DNA from: CAMDHY01 sp046156265
GTDB taxonomy: Bacteria > Pseudomonadota > Alphaproteobacteria > Rhizobiales > Segnochrobactraceae
Direction: 5' to 3'
DNA: 64,000 nucleotides
Assembly (NCBI RefSeq): GCF_046156265.1
Contig: NZ_JAWDIR010000047.1
Span: forward strand, 158,180 to 222,179
Of this stretch, positions 32,095 through 43,229 are shown piece by piece (the stretch's first letter is position 1; each line of letters opens with the position of its first letter). The translations under genes and the position numbers were made by a program. The notes beneath the pieces are model-generated. The model searched no databases, was not told the DNA's origin, and saw only the letters and a program-made list of their open reading frames with translations.

Positions 32095-33345
32095 ATGACC
32101 ACCACCACCACCAACCTCTCCATCGACCCGCAGCGCCTGTGGGACACGCTGATGGAGACGGCGAAGATCGGCGGCACCGAGAAGGGCGGCGTGCGGCGGC
32201 TGACGCTGACCGACCTCGACCGCCAGGTACGCGACTGGTTCAAGGCCGCCTGCGAGGGCCTCGGCTGCACCGTCACGGTCGACGAGGTCGGCAACATGTT
32301 CGCCGTCCGCCCGGGCAAGCGTGACGACTTGGCGCCCATCGCCATGGGCAGCCATCTCGACACCCAGCCGACCGGCGGCAAGTTCGACGGCATCCTCGGC
32401 GTGCTCGGCGGGCTGGAGGCGCTGCGCACCTTGGTCGATCTCGGCTACGAGACGAACGCCCCGGTGATGCTGGTCAACTGGACCAACGAGGAGGGGTCGC
32501 GCTTCGCCCCGGCGATGCTCGGCTCCGGCGTCTTCGCCGGCGTCTTCGACCGCGCCTATGCGGACAGCCGCGAGGACCGGCAGGGCGAGACCTTCGGCGC
32601 GGCGCTCGACGCCATCGGCTACCGCGGCGAGGTGAAGGCCGGCGCCGTGTCGATGAGCGCGATGTTCGAGCTCCACATCGAGCAGGGCCCGATCCTCGAG
32701 GCCGAGGGCAAGACCATCGGCATCGTCAAGGGCGTGCAGGGCATGCGCTGGTACGACGTCACCGTCACCGGCAAGGAGGCCCACACCGGCTCGACGCCGA
32801 TGATGCTGCGCAGGAATGCGCTCCTCGGCGCGGCGAAGCTCTTCGAGGCGGTCGACCGCATCGCCAAGGCACGGCTGCCGGCGGTCGGCACCGTCGGGCT
32901 CGTCGAGGTGAAGCCGAACTCTCGCAACGTCATCCCCGGCGAGGTCTTCTTCACCGTCGATTTCCGCAACCCCGACGCCGCCGTGCTGGAGGAGATGGAG
33001 GCCGAGTTCGGCCGTACCGTCACCGCCGTCGCCGCCGAGACCGGGCTCGAGATCGTCTGGAAGCGGATCTGGGATTCGCCGCCGGTGGTCTTCGACGCCG
33101 ACTGCGTCGCGAGCGTCGCGGAAGGGGCCGTCACCGCCGGCTTGGCCGCGCGCGAGATTGTCTCGGGCCCTGGCCACGACGCCGCCTACATCGCCCGCGT
33201 CTGCCCGACCTCGATGATCTTCGTGCCCTGCAAGGACGGCATCAGCCATAACGAGGCGGAGGACACCTCCTTCGACGAGTGCGCCGCCGGTGCGCAGGTG
33301 CTCCTCAACGCCGTGCTCGCCTACGACCGCCGCTTCGCCCGCTGA
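32095..33345 (+). CDS. N-carbamoyl-beta-alanine/L-amino-acid amidohydrolase (M20 type)
   Basis: The product has 416 residues. It is a Zn-dependent hydrolase of the allantoate/beta-ureidopropionase/HyuC group that releases ammonia and CO2 from N-carbamoyl-beta-alanine, the third step of reductive pyrimidine breakdown. Metal ligands are in MGSHLDTQPTGGKFDGILG, VNWTNEEGSRFAP and MFELHIEQGPILEAEG. ISHNEAEDT near the end is the last conserved region. The dimerisation domain is between. The ATG at 32095 lies 31 bases after the PIN gene. The related allantoate enzyme is the main alternative, but context favours pyrimidines. Confidence 0.9.
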   Translation: MTTTTTNLSIDPQRLWDTLMETAKIGGTEKGGVRRLTLTDLDRQVRDWFKAACEGLGCTVTVDEVGNMFAVRPGKRDDLAPIAMGSHLDTQPTGGKFDGILGVLGGLEALRTLVDLGYETNAPVMLVNWTNEEGSRFAPAMLGSGVFAGVFDRAYADSREDRQGETFGAALDAIGYRGEVKAGAVSMSAMFELHIEQGPILEAEGKTIGIVKGVQGMRWYDVTVTGKEAHTGSTPMMLRRNALLGAAKLFEAVDRIAKARLPAVGTVGLVEVKPNSRNVIPGEVFFTVDFRNPDAAVLEEMEAEFGRTVTAVAAETGLEIVWKRIWDSPPVVFDADCVASVAEGAVTAGLAAREIVSGPGHDAAYIARVCPTSMIFVPCKDGISHNEAEDTSFDECAAGAQVLLNAVLAYDRRFAR

Positions 33346-33360
33346 GGGCGCTGGCGCGCC

Positions 33361-35499
33361 TCAGCCCCGGCCGCCGCCGAGGATCGGGCCGTTCGCGAGC
33401 AGGGCCGCGAGCGCCTCGAAGGGCATCGGCCGGGCGATGTGGTAGCCCTGAACGACGTCGCAGCCGATCGCCCGCAGCATGGCGAGCTGGCGCGCCGTCT
33501 CGACGCCCTCGGCCGCCACCTCGATCGCCCGCGCCCGGCTCACCTCGACGACGCCGCGCACCACCGCCTGGCTGACCGGATCGGTGACGATCTCGGCGAT
33601 GAAGCGCTTGTCGATCTTCACCTGGTGGACGGGGTAGGAGGCGAGGTGGATGAGCGAGGCGTAGCCGGTTCCGAAGTCGTCGAAGGCAACGCGGAGACCG
33701 CCGTGGGCGAGCTCGTCCAGCGCCTCGTGCACCTCCTCCTGGTCGCGTCCGAGCAGCACGTCCTCGGTGATCTCGACGAGCACGTCGCTCGGCGGGATGC
33801 CGTGCGCCTCGAGCTGCGCCAAAAGGTTGCGGGTATAGTCCGGGTAGCAGATCTCCATCGGCGCGACGTTGATCGACAGCCGCGGCGGCAGGATGCCCTG
33901 GCGGCGCAGCTGACCGAGGTCGCGGCAGGCGGCCCCCAGAACGACGCGGCCGATCGAGACGGCGAGCGCGCCGTCGGCAAAGGCGTCCTCGAAGTCGGCC
34001 GCCGCCGTCACCTTGCCGTCGAGCACCTGACGCGCCAGCACCTCGACGCCGATCACCGCGCCCGAGGCAACGTCGACCTGGGGCTGGTAGTAGGGCACCA
34101 CGCCGCCGCGGGCGAGGGCCGCGCGCATGCGGGTGAGGGTCTGGTCGCGGCGGATCAGCTCGTCGCCGAAGCGGGCCTCGTAGAAGGCCACCTCGCGCCG
34201 TCCCCGCCGCTTGGCGTGCATCAGCGCGATGTCGGCGCTGCGCAGCACCTCGGCGGAATCGCACGCGTTGGCGCACATCACGCAGGCGCCGGCCGTGGCG
34301 GTGATCGGCACCTGTCGGGCGTCGTGGGAGAAGTCGAAGGCGAGGTCGCCGATCAGCCGGCGGGCCGCCTCCTGAGCTTCCCGGCGCGTCGCGAACCCCG
34401 TCGCCACCAGTCCGAACTCGTCACCGCCGACCCGTCCGGCGAGCGGCACCGCGGCACCGATGCGCTCCGCCATCGCCACCAGCACGCGGTCGCCGATGTC
34501 GTGGCCGTGGACGTCGTTGATCACCTTGAAACTGTCGAGGTCGGCAATGATCGCCACCCCGAAGGTGCCGCTCGACCGCGCCTGCACGCAGGCGGCGGCG
34601 AGGCGGTCGGCGAAGGCCCGGCGGTTCGGCAGGCCCGTCAGCGGGTCGTGGTTGGCCGCCCGCCAGAGATCTTCCTCGCGGCGCGCCTGCGAGGTGACGT
34701 CCTGGAAGACGCCGAAGGCGCTCCGGGCCCTGCGCCCGGCCGGGTCGCTGGCGCCGATCGCCCGCACGACGCGCCGTTCCCCGTCGGCACGGTCGATCGG
34801 AACCGTCAGGTCGAAGCTCTCGCCGTGCTCGAGCAGCCGCTCGAGGTGCCCGCGCAGCGCGGTGCGGGCGGGCTCGGGATAAAAGCCGAGAGCCGTCTCG
34901 ACGTCGGGTTCCCGTCCGGGGGCGACCCCATGCAGCCGGTAGATCTCGTCCGACCAGTGCAGGCGGTGGCTGGTCGGATCGACTTCCCAGACGCCGACCC
35001 GAGCCAGCGTCTCGACGGTCGTCAGCATGTGGCGGAGACGGGCGAGGGCGGCCTGCGAGGCGAAGTGATCCTGGACGTGGCCCTTGAGGCCGCGCAACAG
35101 CCCGGACAGCGTCTGAACGACGGTGTCGCGGGCGCCCTGGACCGGCAGAGCGAGGCCGATGGCCATCAGGGCGGCCCCTCCGGTCCCGGTTGCATCCGGT
35201 TCGGCGTGCAAAGTCATCGCCGCCTCGGCGGCTGCGAAGCGAACGGCGATCTGGTCGTCGACGCGGTGGACCGGCGCCAGCGCGACGTGCGGTCCGAGGC
35301 GCTCGTGGAGGCTGTGCCAGTCTGTCGGCGAGTAGGCGCGGAAGTGTGCGCTATGGCCCTGCACGAGCCCTTCGCCGGAATTCAGCGCGATGCTGACGCC
35401 CCGGAAGGCGTGCCGGTTGGCGGCGAGATCGCAGATGGAGTCGAGCAGCTCGGAGAGAGAGCTCCTCGCCACCGTCGCTATCAGATCTCGCAACAGCAT
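33361..35499 (-). CDS. PAS-GGDEF-EAL cyclic-di-GMP protein
   Basis: The product has 712 residues from the ATG at 35499 (MLLRDLIATV). An N-terminal sensor-like region of about 150 residues precedes a PAS domain (VETLARVGVWEVDPTSHRL). A GGDEF domain follows with an intact RVGGDEF near residue 358 and RSADIALMHAKRRGR, and then an EAL-type domain in which EAL reads EVL near residue 486. The other phosphodiesterase motifs are kept (LSINVAPMEI, LVEITEDVLL, FDDFGTGYASL, VKIDKRFI, AEGVETARQ). The protein could make and break c-di-GMP. No membrane segment is evident. It stands alone between the pyrimidine and glycolate genes. Confidence 0.88.
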   Translation of the reverse strand: MLLRDLIATVARSSLSELLDSICDLAANRHAFRGVSIALNSGEGLVQGHSAHFRAYSPTDWHSLHERLGPHVALAPVHRVDDQIAVRFAAAEAAMTLHAEPDATGTGGAALMAIGLALPVQGARDTVVQTLSGLLRGLKGHVQDHFASQAALARLRHMLTTVETLARVGVWEVDPTSHRLHWSDEIYRLHGVAPGREPDVETALGFYPEPARTALRGHLERLLEHGESFDLTVPIDRADGERRVVRAIGASDPAGRRARSAFGVFQDVTSQARREEDLWRAANHDPLTGLPNRRAFADRLAAACVQARSSGTFGVAIIADLDSFKVINDVHGHDIGDRVLVAMAERIGAAVPLAGRVGGDEFGLVATGFATRREAQEAARRLIGDLAFDFSHDARQVPITATAGACVMCANACDSAEVLRSADIALMHAKRRGRREVAFYEARFGDELIRRDQTLTRMRAALARGGVVPYYQPQVDVASGAVIGVEVLARQVLDGKVTAAADFEDAFADGALAVSIGRVVLGAACRDLGQLRRQGILPPRLSINVAPMEICYPDYTRNLLAQLEAHGIPPSDVLVEITEDVLLGRDQEEVHEALDELAHGGLRVAFDDFGTGYASLIHLASYPVHQVKIDKRFIAEIVTDPVSQAVVRGVVEVSRARAIEVAAEGVETARQLAMLRAIGCDVVQGYHIARPMPFEALAALLANGPILGGGRG

Positions 35500-35779
35500 T
35501 CTGTTTTTCCAGTCGGACGGCGGTCGGCGCAATCCACAGTGGCGCGTGCAATGTTGAAGGTGCAAGGCGATTGGTGACGCCCTGACGAAAGTCCGATGTC
35601 GTTGCTTTCCAGGAGGTTACGTCGCTGGGTTGAATGGGAGGGTCCGGGCGGGGCGAAGCGCGCGACCCTAGCGCGAACCAGTGAGCGAACCATTTCGTCC
35701 GGGCTCGCGATCGGCGCGCGCGTACAGCGCCGCGCGCGCGGTGCGCGGGCAATCAGCCGGTCACCGCGTGTCGCGGCCG

Positions 35780-37219
<1,440 letters not shown>

Positions 37220-37294
37220 GGCGCGCTCGCGGCTGTCGGTTCGGGGCGCTCCGGTTCTAGCGAAGCGCCTCGCTCCGGTCGAGCCGCGCCGCGC

Positions 37295-38266
37295 TCAGGT
37301 CGCTTCCTCGAGCGTCTCGGCCGTCGCCGCCCGGCGGCGGCGCTTCTGTCCCGACAGCACCGCCTCGAGCCCGTCGTCCCAGTAGGGCGCCGACCCGTAG
37401 AGCCCGGCGAGATGGTCGATGAAGACGCGCACCTTCAGGGGCAGGAAGCGGCGGCTCGGATAGACGGCATGCACCGCCACCCCGCGCGCGCCGCGATAGT
37501 CCGGCAGCACCACCTCGAGCCGGCCGGAGGAGAGCTCCGGCCCGACGTCCCAGGTCGAGCGCAGCGCGATGCCGAAGCCGGCCACCACCGCCTCGCGCAC
37601 GACTTCGCTCGAGTTGGTGCGGATCGGCGCCGACGGGCGGATCACCACCGGCCCGTCCGGCCCGTCGAGGCGCCAGCCGTCCTGCTGCTGCGGCGACAGG
37701 CAGGCGTGCTTCTCGAGGTCGGCGAGCGTCTCCGGGCGGCCGTGGCGGGCGAGATAGTCCGGCGAGGCGCACAGCACCCGGTGAACCGGCGCGAGCCGTC
37801 GCGCGACGTGGCTCGAGGCGGTCAGCTCGGCGATGCGGATCGCCACGTCGAAGCCCTCGCCGACGATGTCGACGAACTCGTCATTGAGCTGCAGGTTGAG
37901 CGTCAGTTCGGGATTGGCCGCGAGGAAGGGCCCGAGGTGCGGGGCGACGTGCATGCGGCCGAACGAGGTCGGCGCCGTCACCTTCAGGGTGCCGCGCGCC
38001 GTCGTCGAGCGGCGGGTGACGAAGGATTCCGCCTCCTCGATCGAGGCGAGGATGGCAACGACGCGCTCGTAGAAGCCCTGGCCGGCCTCGGTGAGGGCGA
38101 TCTGGCGGGTGGTGCGCTGCAGGAGGCGCGTGCCGAGGCGATCCTCGAGCCGCCGCATCCGCTTGGAGACGACGGCGGGGGAGAGGCCCATCTCGCGCCC
38201 GGCCGCCGACATGCTCTCCGCGGTCACGACGCGCGCGAAGATCTCGAGGTCGACCAGGCTGCTCAT
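37295..38266 (-). CDS. LysR-family transcriptional regulator
   Basis: The product has 323 residues. The N-terminal helix-turn-helix is SMSAAGREMGLSPAVVSKRM and the effector-binding domain follows (GTLKVTAPTSFGRMHVAPHL). AAGGA lies before the ATG at 38266, preferred over a Met eight codons upstream. It is divergent from glcD with a 153-base gap, the typical place for a LysR control region, so it may respond to glycolate or another hydroxyacid. No clear T-N11-A site was found by eye. Confidence 0.88.
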   Translation of the reverse strand: MSSLVDLEIFARVVTAESMSAAGREMGLSPAVVSKRMRRLEDRLGTRLLQRTTRQIALTEAGQGFYERVVAILASIEEAESFVTRRSTTARGTLKVTAPTSFGRMHVAPHLGPFLAANPELTLNLQLNDEFVDIVGEGFDVAIRIAELTASSHVARRLAPVHRVLCASPDYLARHGRPETLADLEKHACLSPQQQDGWRLDGPDGPVVIRPSAPIRTNSSEVVREAVVAGFGIALRSTWDVGPELSSGRLEVVLPDYRGARGVAVHAVYPSRRFLPLKVRVFIDHLAGLYGSAPYWDDGLEAVLSGQKRRRRAATAETLEEAT

Positions 38267-38419
38267 GCGTTCCTTCCGCACCTGTTGCAAAACACCCCGT
38301 TTGAACTAATGCGTCGAGTGGCGTAGTCCAGAGCAGATCGAAACAAGAGCGGCGAACGATGCCGCCGGCCGGTTCGGAGCCCCGTCGCAGACGGGGCACC
38401 AGGGGAGGAAGCGGGCGCG

Positions 38420-39916
38420 ATGTCGAGCCTGAAGATGCCGGACCTCGATGAAGCGGTGCTGGCGCGCCGTGGCGAGATCGCGCGCGCTCTCGCCGAGCGC
38501 ACCGCGCCCGACCGTGTCATCGTCGAGCCGACCTCGCTCGCCCCCTACGAGACCGACGGCCTCACCGCCTACAAGCAGCTGCCGATGCTGGTGGTGCTGC
38601 CGGACACCGTGGCGGAGGTGAGCGCCGTGCTCTCCTATTGCCACGAGAACGGCATCAAGGTGGTGCCGCGCGGCGCCGGCACCTCGCTCTCCGGCGGCGC
38701 GCTGCCGCTCGCCGACGGCGTGCTGATGTCGATGATGCGCTTCAACCGCGTCCTCGACGTCGATTTCGACAACCGCTGTGCCGTCGTGCAACCCGGTGTC
38801 ACAAATCTCGGCGTCACCCGTGCCGTCGAGCACGAGGGCTTCTACTACGCCCCCGACCCGTCCTCGCAGATCGCCTGCTCGATCGGCGGCAACATCGCCG
38901 AGAACTCCGGCGGCGTCCACAGCCTCAAGTACGGCCTCACCACCAACAATGTGCTCGGCGTCGAGATGGTGCTGATCACTGGCGAGGTGATCCGCCTCGG
39001 CGGCAAGCACCTCGACAGCGAGGGCTACGACCTGCTCGGGCTGATCGTCGGCTCCGAGGGCCTGCTCGGGGTCGTCACCGAGGTGACGGTGCGGCTGCTG
39101 CGCGCCCCCGAGACGGCGCGGGCGGCCCTCATCGGCTTTCCCACCAGCGAGGCGGCCGGGGCCTGCGTCGCCGCCATCATCGCCGCCGGCATCATCCCGG
39201 CCGGCATGGAGATGATGGACGCGCCGGCGATCGCCGCCGCGGAAGCCTTCGTCCACGCCGGCTATCCGCTCGATGTCGAGGCGCTTCTGATCGTCGAGCT
39301 CGACGGTCCGCCGGTCGAGGTCGATGCGCTGCTGTCCCGCGTCGAGGCGATCGCGCGGGCGAACCACGCCACCGAGTGCCGGGTCTCCACGTCGGAGGCC
39401 GAGCGCATGAACTTCTGGGCCGGCCGCAAGGCGGCCTTCCCGGCTGTCGGTCGGCTGGCGCCGGACTATCTCTGCATGGACGGCACGATCCCGCGCAAGG
39501 CGCTGCCGCTGGTGCTCGCCCGCATGCGCGAGCTCTCGGAGCACTACGGCCTCGCCGTCGCCAACGTCTTCCACGCCGGCGACGGCAACCTCCACCCCCT
39601 CATCCTCTACGACGCCAACAAGCCGGGTGAGCTCACCGCCGCTGAGGACTTCGGCTCCGACATCCTGCGGCTCTGCGTCGAGGTTGGCGGCGTTCTCACC
39701 GGCGAGCACGGCGTCGGCGTCGAGAAGCGCGACCTGATGCCGACGATGTTCAACGAGGTCGATCTCGACCACCAGATGCGGGTGAAGTGCGCCTTCGACG
39801 CGAACGGGCTGCTCAATCCGGGCAAGGTCTTCCCGCAGCTGCGCCGCTGCGCCGAGCTCGGCCGGATGCACGTCCACGCCGGCGCCATCCCGTTCCCCGA
39901 CATCCCGCGGTTCTGA
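38420..39916 (+). CDS. glcD: Glycolate oxidase subunit GlcD
   Basis: The product (498 residues) is the FAD subunit that oxidises glycolate to glyoxylate. The PCMH-type FAD domain has VVPRGAGTSLSGGALPLADG, CSIGGNIAENSGGVHSLKYG and VGSEGLLGVVTEVTVRLL. The C-terminal domain carries NVFHAGDGNLHPLILYD and GVLTGEHGVGVEKRDLM. It works with GlcE and GlcF at the membrane. A palindromic repeat follows before glcE. Confidence 0.93.
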   Translation: MSSLKMPDLDEAVLARRGEIARALAERTAPDRVIVEPTSLAPYETDGLTAYKQLPMLVVLPDTVAEVSAVLSYCHENGIKVVPRGAGTSLSGGALPLADGVLMSMMRFNRVLDVDFDNRCAVVQPGVTNLGVTRAVEHEGFYYAPDPSSQIACSIGGNIAENSGGVHSLKYGLTTNNVLGVEMVLITGEVIRLGGKHLDSEGYDLLGLIVGSEGLLGVVTEVTVRLLRAPETARAALIGFPTSEAAGACVAAIIAAGIIPAGMEMMDAPAIAAAEAFVHAGYPLDVEALLIVELDGPPVEVDALLSRVEAIARANHATECRVSTSEAERMNFWAGRKAAFPAVGRLAPDYLCMDGTIPRKALPLVLARMRELSEHYGLAVANVFHAGDGNLHPLILYDANKPGELTAAEDFGSDILRLCVEVGGVLTGEHGVGVEKRDLMPTMFNEVDLDHQMRVKCAFDANGLLNPGKVFPQLRRCAELGRMHVHAGAIPFPDIPRF

Positions 39917-39967
39917 GGGCAGGGGCCGTTGGTGCTGTCTGCCCTCTCTCCGTCGCCGAACTCGCGG

Positions 39968-40103
39968 CGCCCCCCCTCCGACCGGCTTCGCCGTCCACCT
40001 CCCCCGCGAGGGGGGAGGGTTCGCGTTTCGAAGTGGGCGAGAGTTCGAGACAAACTCTGCGCAAACCCTCCCCCCTCGCGGGGGAGGGTAGGGAGGGGGG
40101 GCG
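39968..40103. repeat. Palindromic repeat between glcD and glcE
   Basis: Two hairpins, CCCCCGCGAGGGGGGAGGG at about 40001-40019 and CCCTCCCCCCTCGCGGGGGA at about 40069-40088, bracket about 50 bases and are flanked by G/C runs. The right-hand part matches the copy read through inside the ETF gene at 2901. Confidence 0.8.
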
Positions 40104-40167
40104 CCGCGGGTGGGGCGCTCGTCGTCGGCCCGACCCTCGCAGCCAGCCGCTCGACGGAGCAGACCAC

Positions 40168-41409
40168 GTGAGTTCGTCCGAAACCCTCGCCCCCGCCGGC
40201 ATCCTGACGCCGCGCGACGACGATGACGTGCGCGACATCGTCGCCTCGGCCGTCGCCGCCAGCGCGCCGATCGAGGTGATCGGCCACGGCTCCAAGCGCC
40301 TGATCGGCCGGCCCGTGCAGGCGGCGGCGACGCTCGACCTCTCCGCGCTCACCGGCGTGACCCTCTACGAGCCCGAGGAACTGGTGCTCTCCGCCAAGGC
40401 CGGCACGTCGGTCGCCGAGATCGGGGCGCTGCTCGCCACCCACGGACAGGAGCTCGCCTTCGAGCCGATCGACTACGGCCCGCTGTTCGGGGCGCCGGCG
40501 GGGCGCGGCACACTCGGCGGCCTCCTCGCCGCCAACCTCGCCGGCCCGCGCCGCATCAAGGCGGGAGCGGCGCGCGACCACACCCTTGGCCTTCACGCCA
40601 TCTCCGGCCGCGCCGAGGCCTTCAAGGCCGGCGGCCGCGTCGTCAAGAACGTCACCGGCTACGACCTGTCGCGCGGCCTCTCCGGCTCCTGGGGCACGCT
40701 CGCCGTCTTCACCGAGATCACGCTGAAGGTGCTGCCGGTGGCGGAGACCGAGACGACGCTGGCGCTCGCCGGCCTCGACGCCACTGCTGCGGTCGCTGCC
40801 ATGACGGCGGCGATGGGCTCCTCCGCAGACGTCTCCGCCGCCGCCCACCTGCCGTCTGCCATCGCCGCCGCGCTGCCCGGCGCGTCCCTCGGCGCGGGCG
40901 CCGTGACGCTGCTGCGCCTGGAAGGCATCGCGCCCTCGGTCGCGGCCCGCGTCACAGCGCTGTCGGCCGTGCTCGCGCCGCTGCTGGCGGCGCCGGTCGA
41001 GGCGGAGGCCTCGCGCGACCTGTGGCGGTCGATCCGCGACGTGGTCCCGCTGGCGGAGCGCGGCGACCCGATCGTCTGGCGCGTCTCGGTGGCGCCTTCC
41101 GCCGGACCCGTCATCGCGGCGGCCGCCGAGCGCCTCGGCGGTGCGTGGATGTTCGACTGGGCCGGCGGCCTCGTCTGGGTGTCGCTGCCCGATGCGCTGT
41201 CCGATGCCGGGGCCCCGGCGCTCCGCGCCGCCGTCGCCGCCGCCGGCGGTGGCCACGCGACGCTCATCAAGGCGCCCGCCGCGGTGCGCGCCCTGGTCGA
41301 TCCCTTCGAGCCGCAGCCACCCGCACTCGCCGGCGTGACGCGCCGCCTGAAGGAGGTCTTCGATCCGCGCGGCGTGCTCGAGCCGGGGCGCATGTATGCC
41401 GGGGTCTGA
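40168..41409 (+). CDS. glcE: Glycolate oxidase subunit GlcE
   Basis: The product has 413 residues from a GTG (40168) with GGAG eight bases upstream. Other in-frame starts lie inside the palindromic repeat. The FAD-binding fold is recognisable as IEVIGHGSKRLIGRPVQAA, LVLSAKAGTSVAEIGALLAT and AGGRVVKNVTGYDLSRGLSG, the hallmark of GlcE. It forms the glycolate dehydrogenase with GlcD and GlcF. The C-terminus EVFDPRGVLEPGRMYAG is the usual end. Confidence 0.92.
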   Translation: MSSSETLAPAGILTPRDDDDVRDIVASAVAASAPIEVIGHGSKRLIGRPVQAAATLDLSALTGVTLYEPEELVLSAKAGTSVAEIGALLATHGQELAFEPIDYGPLFGAPAGRGTLGGLLAANLAGPRRIKAGAARDHTLGLHAISGRAEAFKAGGRVVKNVTGYDLSRGLSGSWGTLAVFTEITLKVLPVAETETTLALAGLDATAAVAAMTAAMGSSADVSAAAHLPSAIAAALPGASLGAGAVTLLRLEGIAPSVAARVTALSAVLAPLLAAPVEAEASRDLWRSIRDVVPLAERGDPIVWRVSVAPSAGPVIAAAAERLGGAWMFDWAGGLVWVSLPDALSDAGAPALRAAVAAAGGGHATLIKAPAAVRALVDPFEPQPPALAGVTRRLKEVFDPRGVLEPGRMYAGV

Positions 41410-41460
41410 GGCCGGGCGCGTCGGGAGCGCGCCTCACGGCCCAATGGGAGGGAGCCCACC

Positions 41461-41850
41461 ATGACCGACGCCACGCCGAACCTGCCGCCGAACGGCGCCC
41501 CGCGTGCCGAGCCGGGCCTGTTCGATCCCGGCCCCGGCAACGTGCAGGTGATCTACGTCCTCTATCTCGTCGGCTTCGTCGTCGCGATCACCAGCCTCGT
41601 CGCCGTGGTGATGGCCTACATCAGCCGCGGCAAGGGCGAGCCGTGGCTCGACAGCCACTACACCTACCAGATCCGCACCTTCTGGATCGGCCTGCTCTAC
41701 GGCCTGATCGGCGCCGTCCTCGCCTTCGTCTTCATCGGCTTCCTCGTCTGGCTGGCGGTCGTCATCTGGGTGGTCGTGCGCTGCATCAAGGGCCTGCAGG
41801 CCGCCTCGCGCCGCGAGCCGATCGCCGACCCGAACACCTGGATGTTCTGA
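41461..41850 (+). CDS. Small membrane protein in the glc operon (DUF4870-like)
   Basis: The product has 129 residues. The N-terminal 25 residues are Pro-rich and cytoplasmic-looking. Three hydrophobic helices follow (VIYVLYLVGFVVAITSLVAV, FWIGLLYGLIGAVLAFVFIG, VWLAVVIWVVVRCIKG). It resembles DUF4870-type proteins. It has a GGGAGG ribosome-binding site and lies between glcE and glcF with short gaps (51 and 6 bases), so it may be an assembly or anchoring factor for the oxidase. No function is known. Confidence 0.75.
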   Translation: MTDATPNLPPNGAPRAEPGLFDPGPGNVQVIYVLYLVGFVVAITSLVAVVMAYISRGKGEPWLDSHYTYQIRTFWIGLLYGLIGAVLAFVFIGFLVWLAVVIWVVVRCIKGLQAASRREPIADPNTWMF

Positions 41851-41856
41851 CCCGCC

Positions 41857-43170
41857 ATGCAGACGAGCTTCACCGACGAGCAGCGCGCCGACCCGAAGAT
41901 CGTCGAGGCCGAGGCGATCCTGCGCAAGTGCGTGCACTGCGGCTTCTGCACCTCGACGTGCCCGACCTTCGTGCTGCTCGGCGACGAGCGCGACAGCCCG
42001 CGCGGCCGCATCTACATGATCAAGGAGATGCTGGAGAACGACCGCCCGGCCGATGCCGAGGTGACGCGCCACGTCGACCGCTGCCTGTCGTGCCTCTCCT
42101 GCATGACGACGTGCCCGTCCGGCGTCGACTACATGCACCTCGTCGACCGCGCCCGTGCCCACATCAACGAGACCTACGACCGCCCCTGGCACGACCGGCT
42201 GATGCGGGCGGTGCTCGCCGCCACCGTGCCGAGCCCCGCGCGCTTTCGGCTGGCGCTCACCGGTGCCCGGCTGGCGCGGCCGTTCGCCGGCCTCGCCGCG
42301 AAGCTGCCGGTGGTCGGCGCACGCGCGGCGGCGATGCTGGCGCTCGCCCCGGGCAAGCTGCCGGCCGCCCGCCCGCCGGCCTCCGCCGCCGCCACCGGCC
42401 CCCGCCGCGGCCGCGTCGCGCTCCTGAACGGCTGCGCCCAGGCGGTGCTCGCCCCGTCGATCAACGCGGCCGCCGCGCGATTGCTGGCGCGTGCCGGCTA
42501 CGAGGTCGTGGCTGCTCCCGGGGAGCAGTGCTGCGGCTCGCTGGTGCTGCACATGGGCAGGGAGGAGGCCGCCAAGGCGGCGGCGCGCATCAACGTCGAC
42601 GCCTGGACGGCCGTCCTCGACAACGGCGGCCTCGACGCCGTCGTCATCACGGCGTCCGGCTGCGGCACCACCATCAAGGACTATGGCCACCTGCTCGCCG
42701 ACGACGCCGCCTATGCGGCGAAGGCGGCGCGCATCTCGGCGCTGGCGAAGGACGTCAGCGAGGTGCTCGCACCCCTCGACCTCGGCGAGCCGGAGCGCCG
42801 CTCAACCACGGTAGTTGCCTACCACTCGGCCTGCTCGATGCAGCACGGCCAGAAGATCCGCCTCGAGCCGAAGGCGCTGCTCGCCCGCGCCGGCTTTGCC
42901 GTCAAGGACGTGCCAGAGGGCCACATCTGCTGCGGCTCGGCCGGCGTCTACAACATCCTGCAGCCTGAGATCGCCGGCCAGCTGCGGACGCGCAAGCGTG
43001 ACAACCTGGCGAAGACGAAGGCCGCGATCGTCGCCACCGGCAACATCGGCTGCATCGTCCAGCTCGCCGATCGCCCCGGCGAAACCGGCCGCCCCGTCAC
43101 GCACACGGTGGAGCTCCTCGACTGGGCCTACGGCGGCCCCGAGCCGGCGAGCCTCGCCGGCCGGCTCTGA
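41857..43170 (+). CDS. glcF: Glycolate oxidase iron-sulfur subunit GlcF
   Basis: The product has 437 residues. Two 4Fe-4S motifs, CVHCGFCTSTCPTFVLLGDE and CLSCLSCMTTCPSGVDYMH, sit in the first 100 residues. Two CCG-type motifs follow (PGEQCCGSLVLHMG and EGHICCGSAGVYNILQPE). It passes electrons from GlcD/GlcE to quinones at the inner membrane. It follows the small membrane protein by six bases. Confidence 0.93.
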   Translation: MQTSFTDEQRADPKIVEAEAILRKCVHCGFCTSTCPTFVLLGDERDSPRGRIYMIKEMLENDRPADAEVTRHVDRCLSCLSCMTTCPSGVDYMHLVDRARAHINETYDRPWHDRLMRAVLAATVPSPARFRLALTGARLARPFAGLAAKLPVVGARAAAMLALAPGKLPAARPPASAAATGPRRGRVALLNGCAQAVLAPSINAAAARLLARAGYEVVAAPGEQCCGSLVLHMGREEAAKAAARINVDAWTAVLDNGGLDAVVITASGCGTTIKDYGHLLADDAAYAAKAARISALAKDVSEVLAPLDLGEPERRSTTVVAYHSACSMQHGQKIRLEPKALLARAGFAVKDVPEGHICCGSAGVYNILQPEIAGQLRTRKRDNLAKTKAAIVATGNIGCIVQLADRPGETGRPVTHTVELLDWAYGGPEPASLAGRL

Positions 43171-43229
43171 GAGATTAGCCGGCCGCCTGTAGGCGAGCCC
43201 GCCGGCGGCCTCGGCCGCGGCGACCCGTC
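43171..43229. terminator. Possible hairpin between glcF and a convergent gene
   Basis: GGCCGCC (43181-43187) can pair with GGCGGCC (43204-43210) between the two converging stop codons. There is no T-run, so this is only a weak terminator candidate. Confidence 0.35.
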
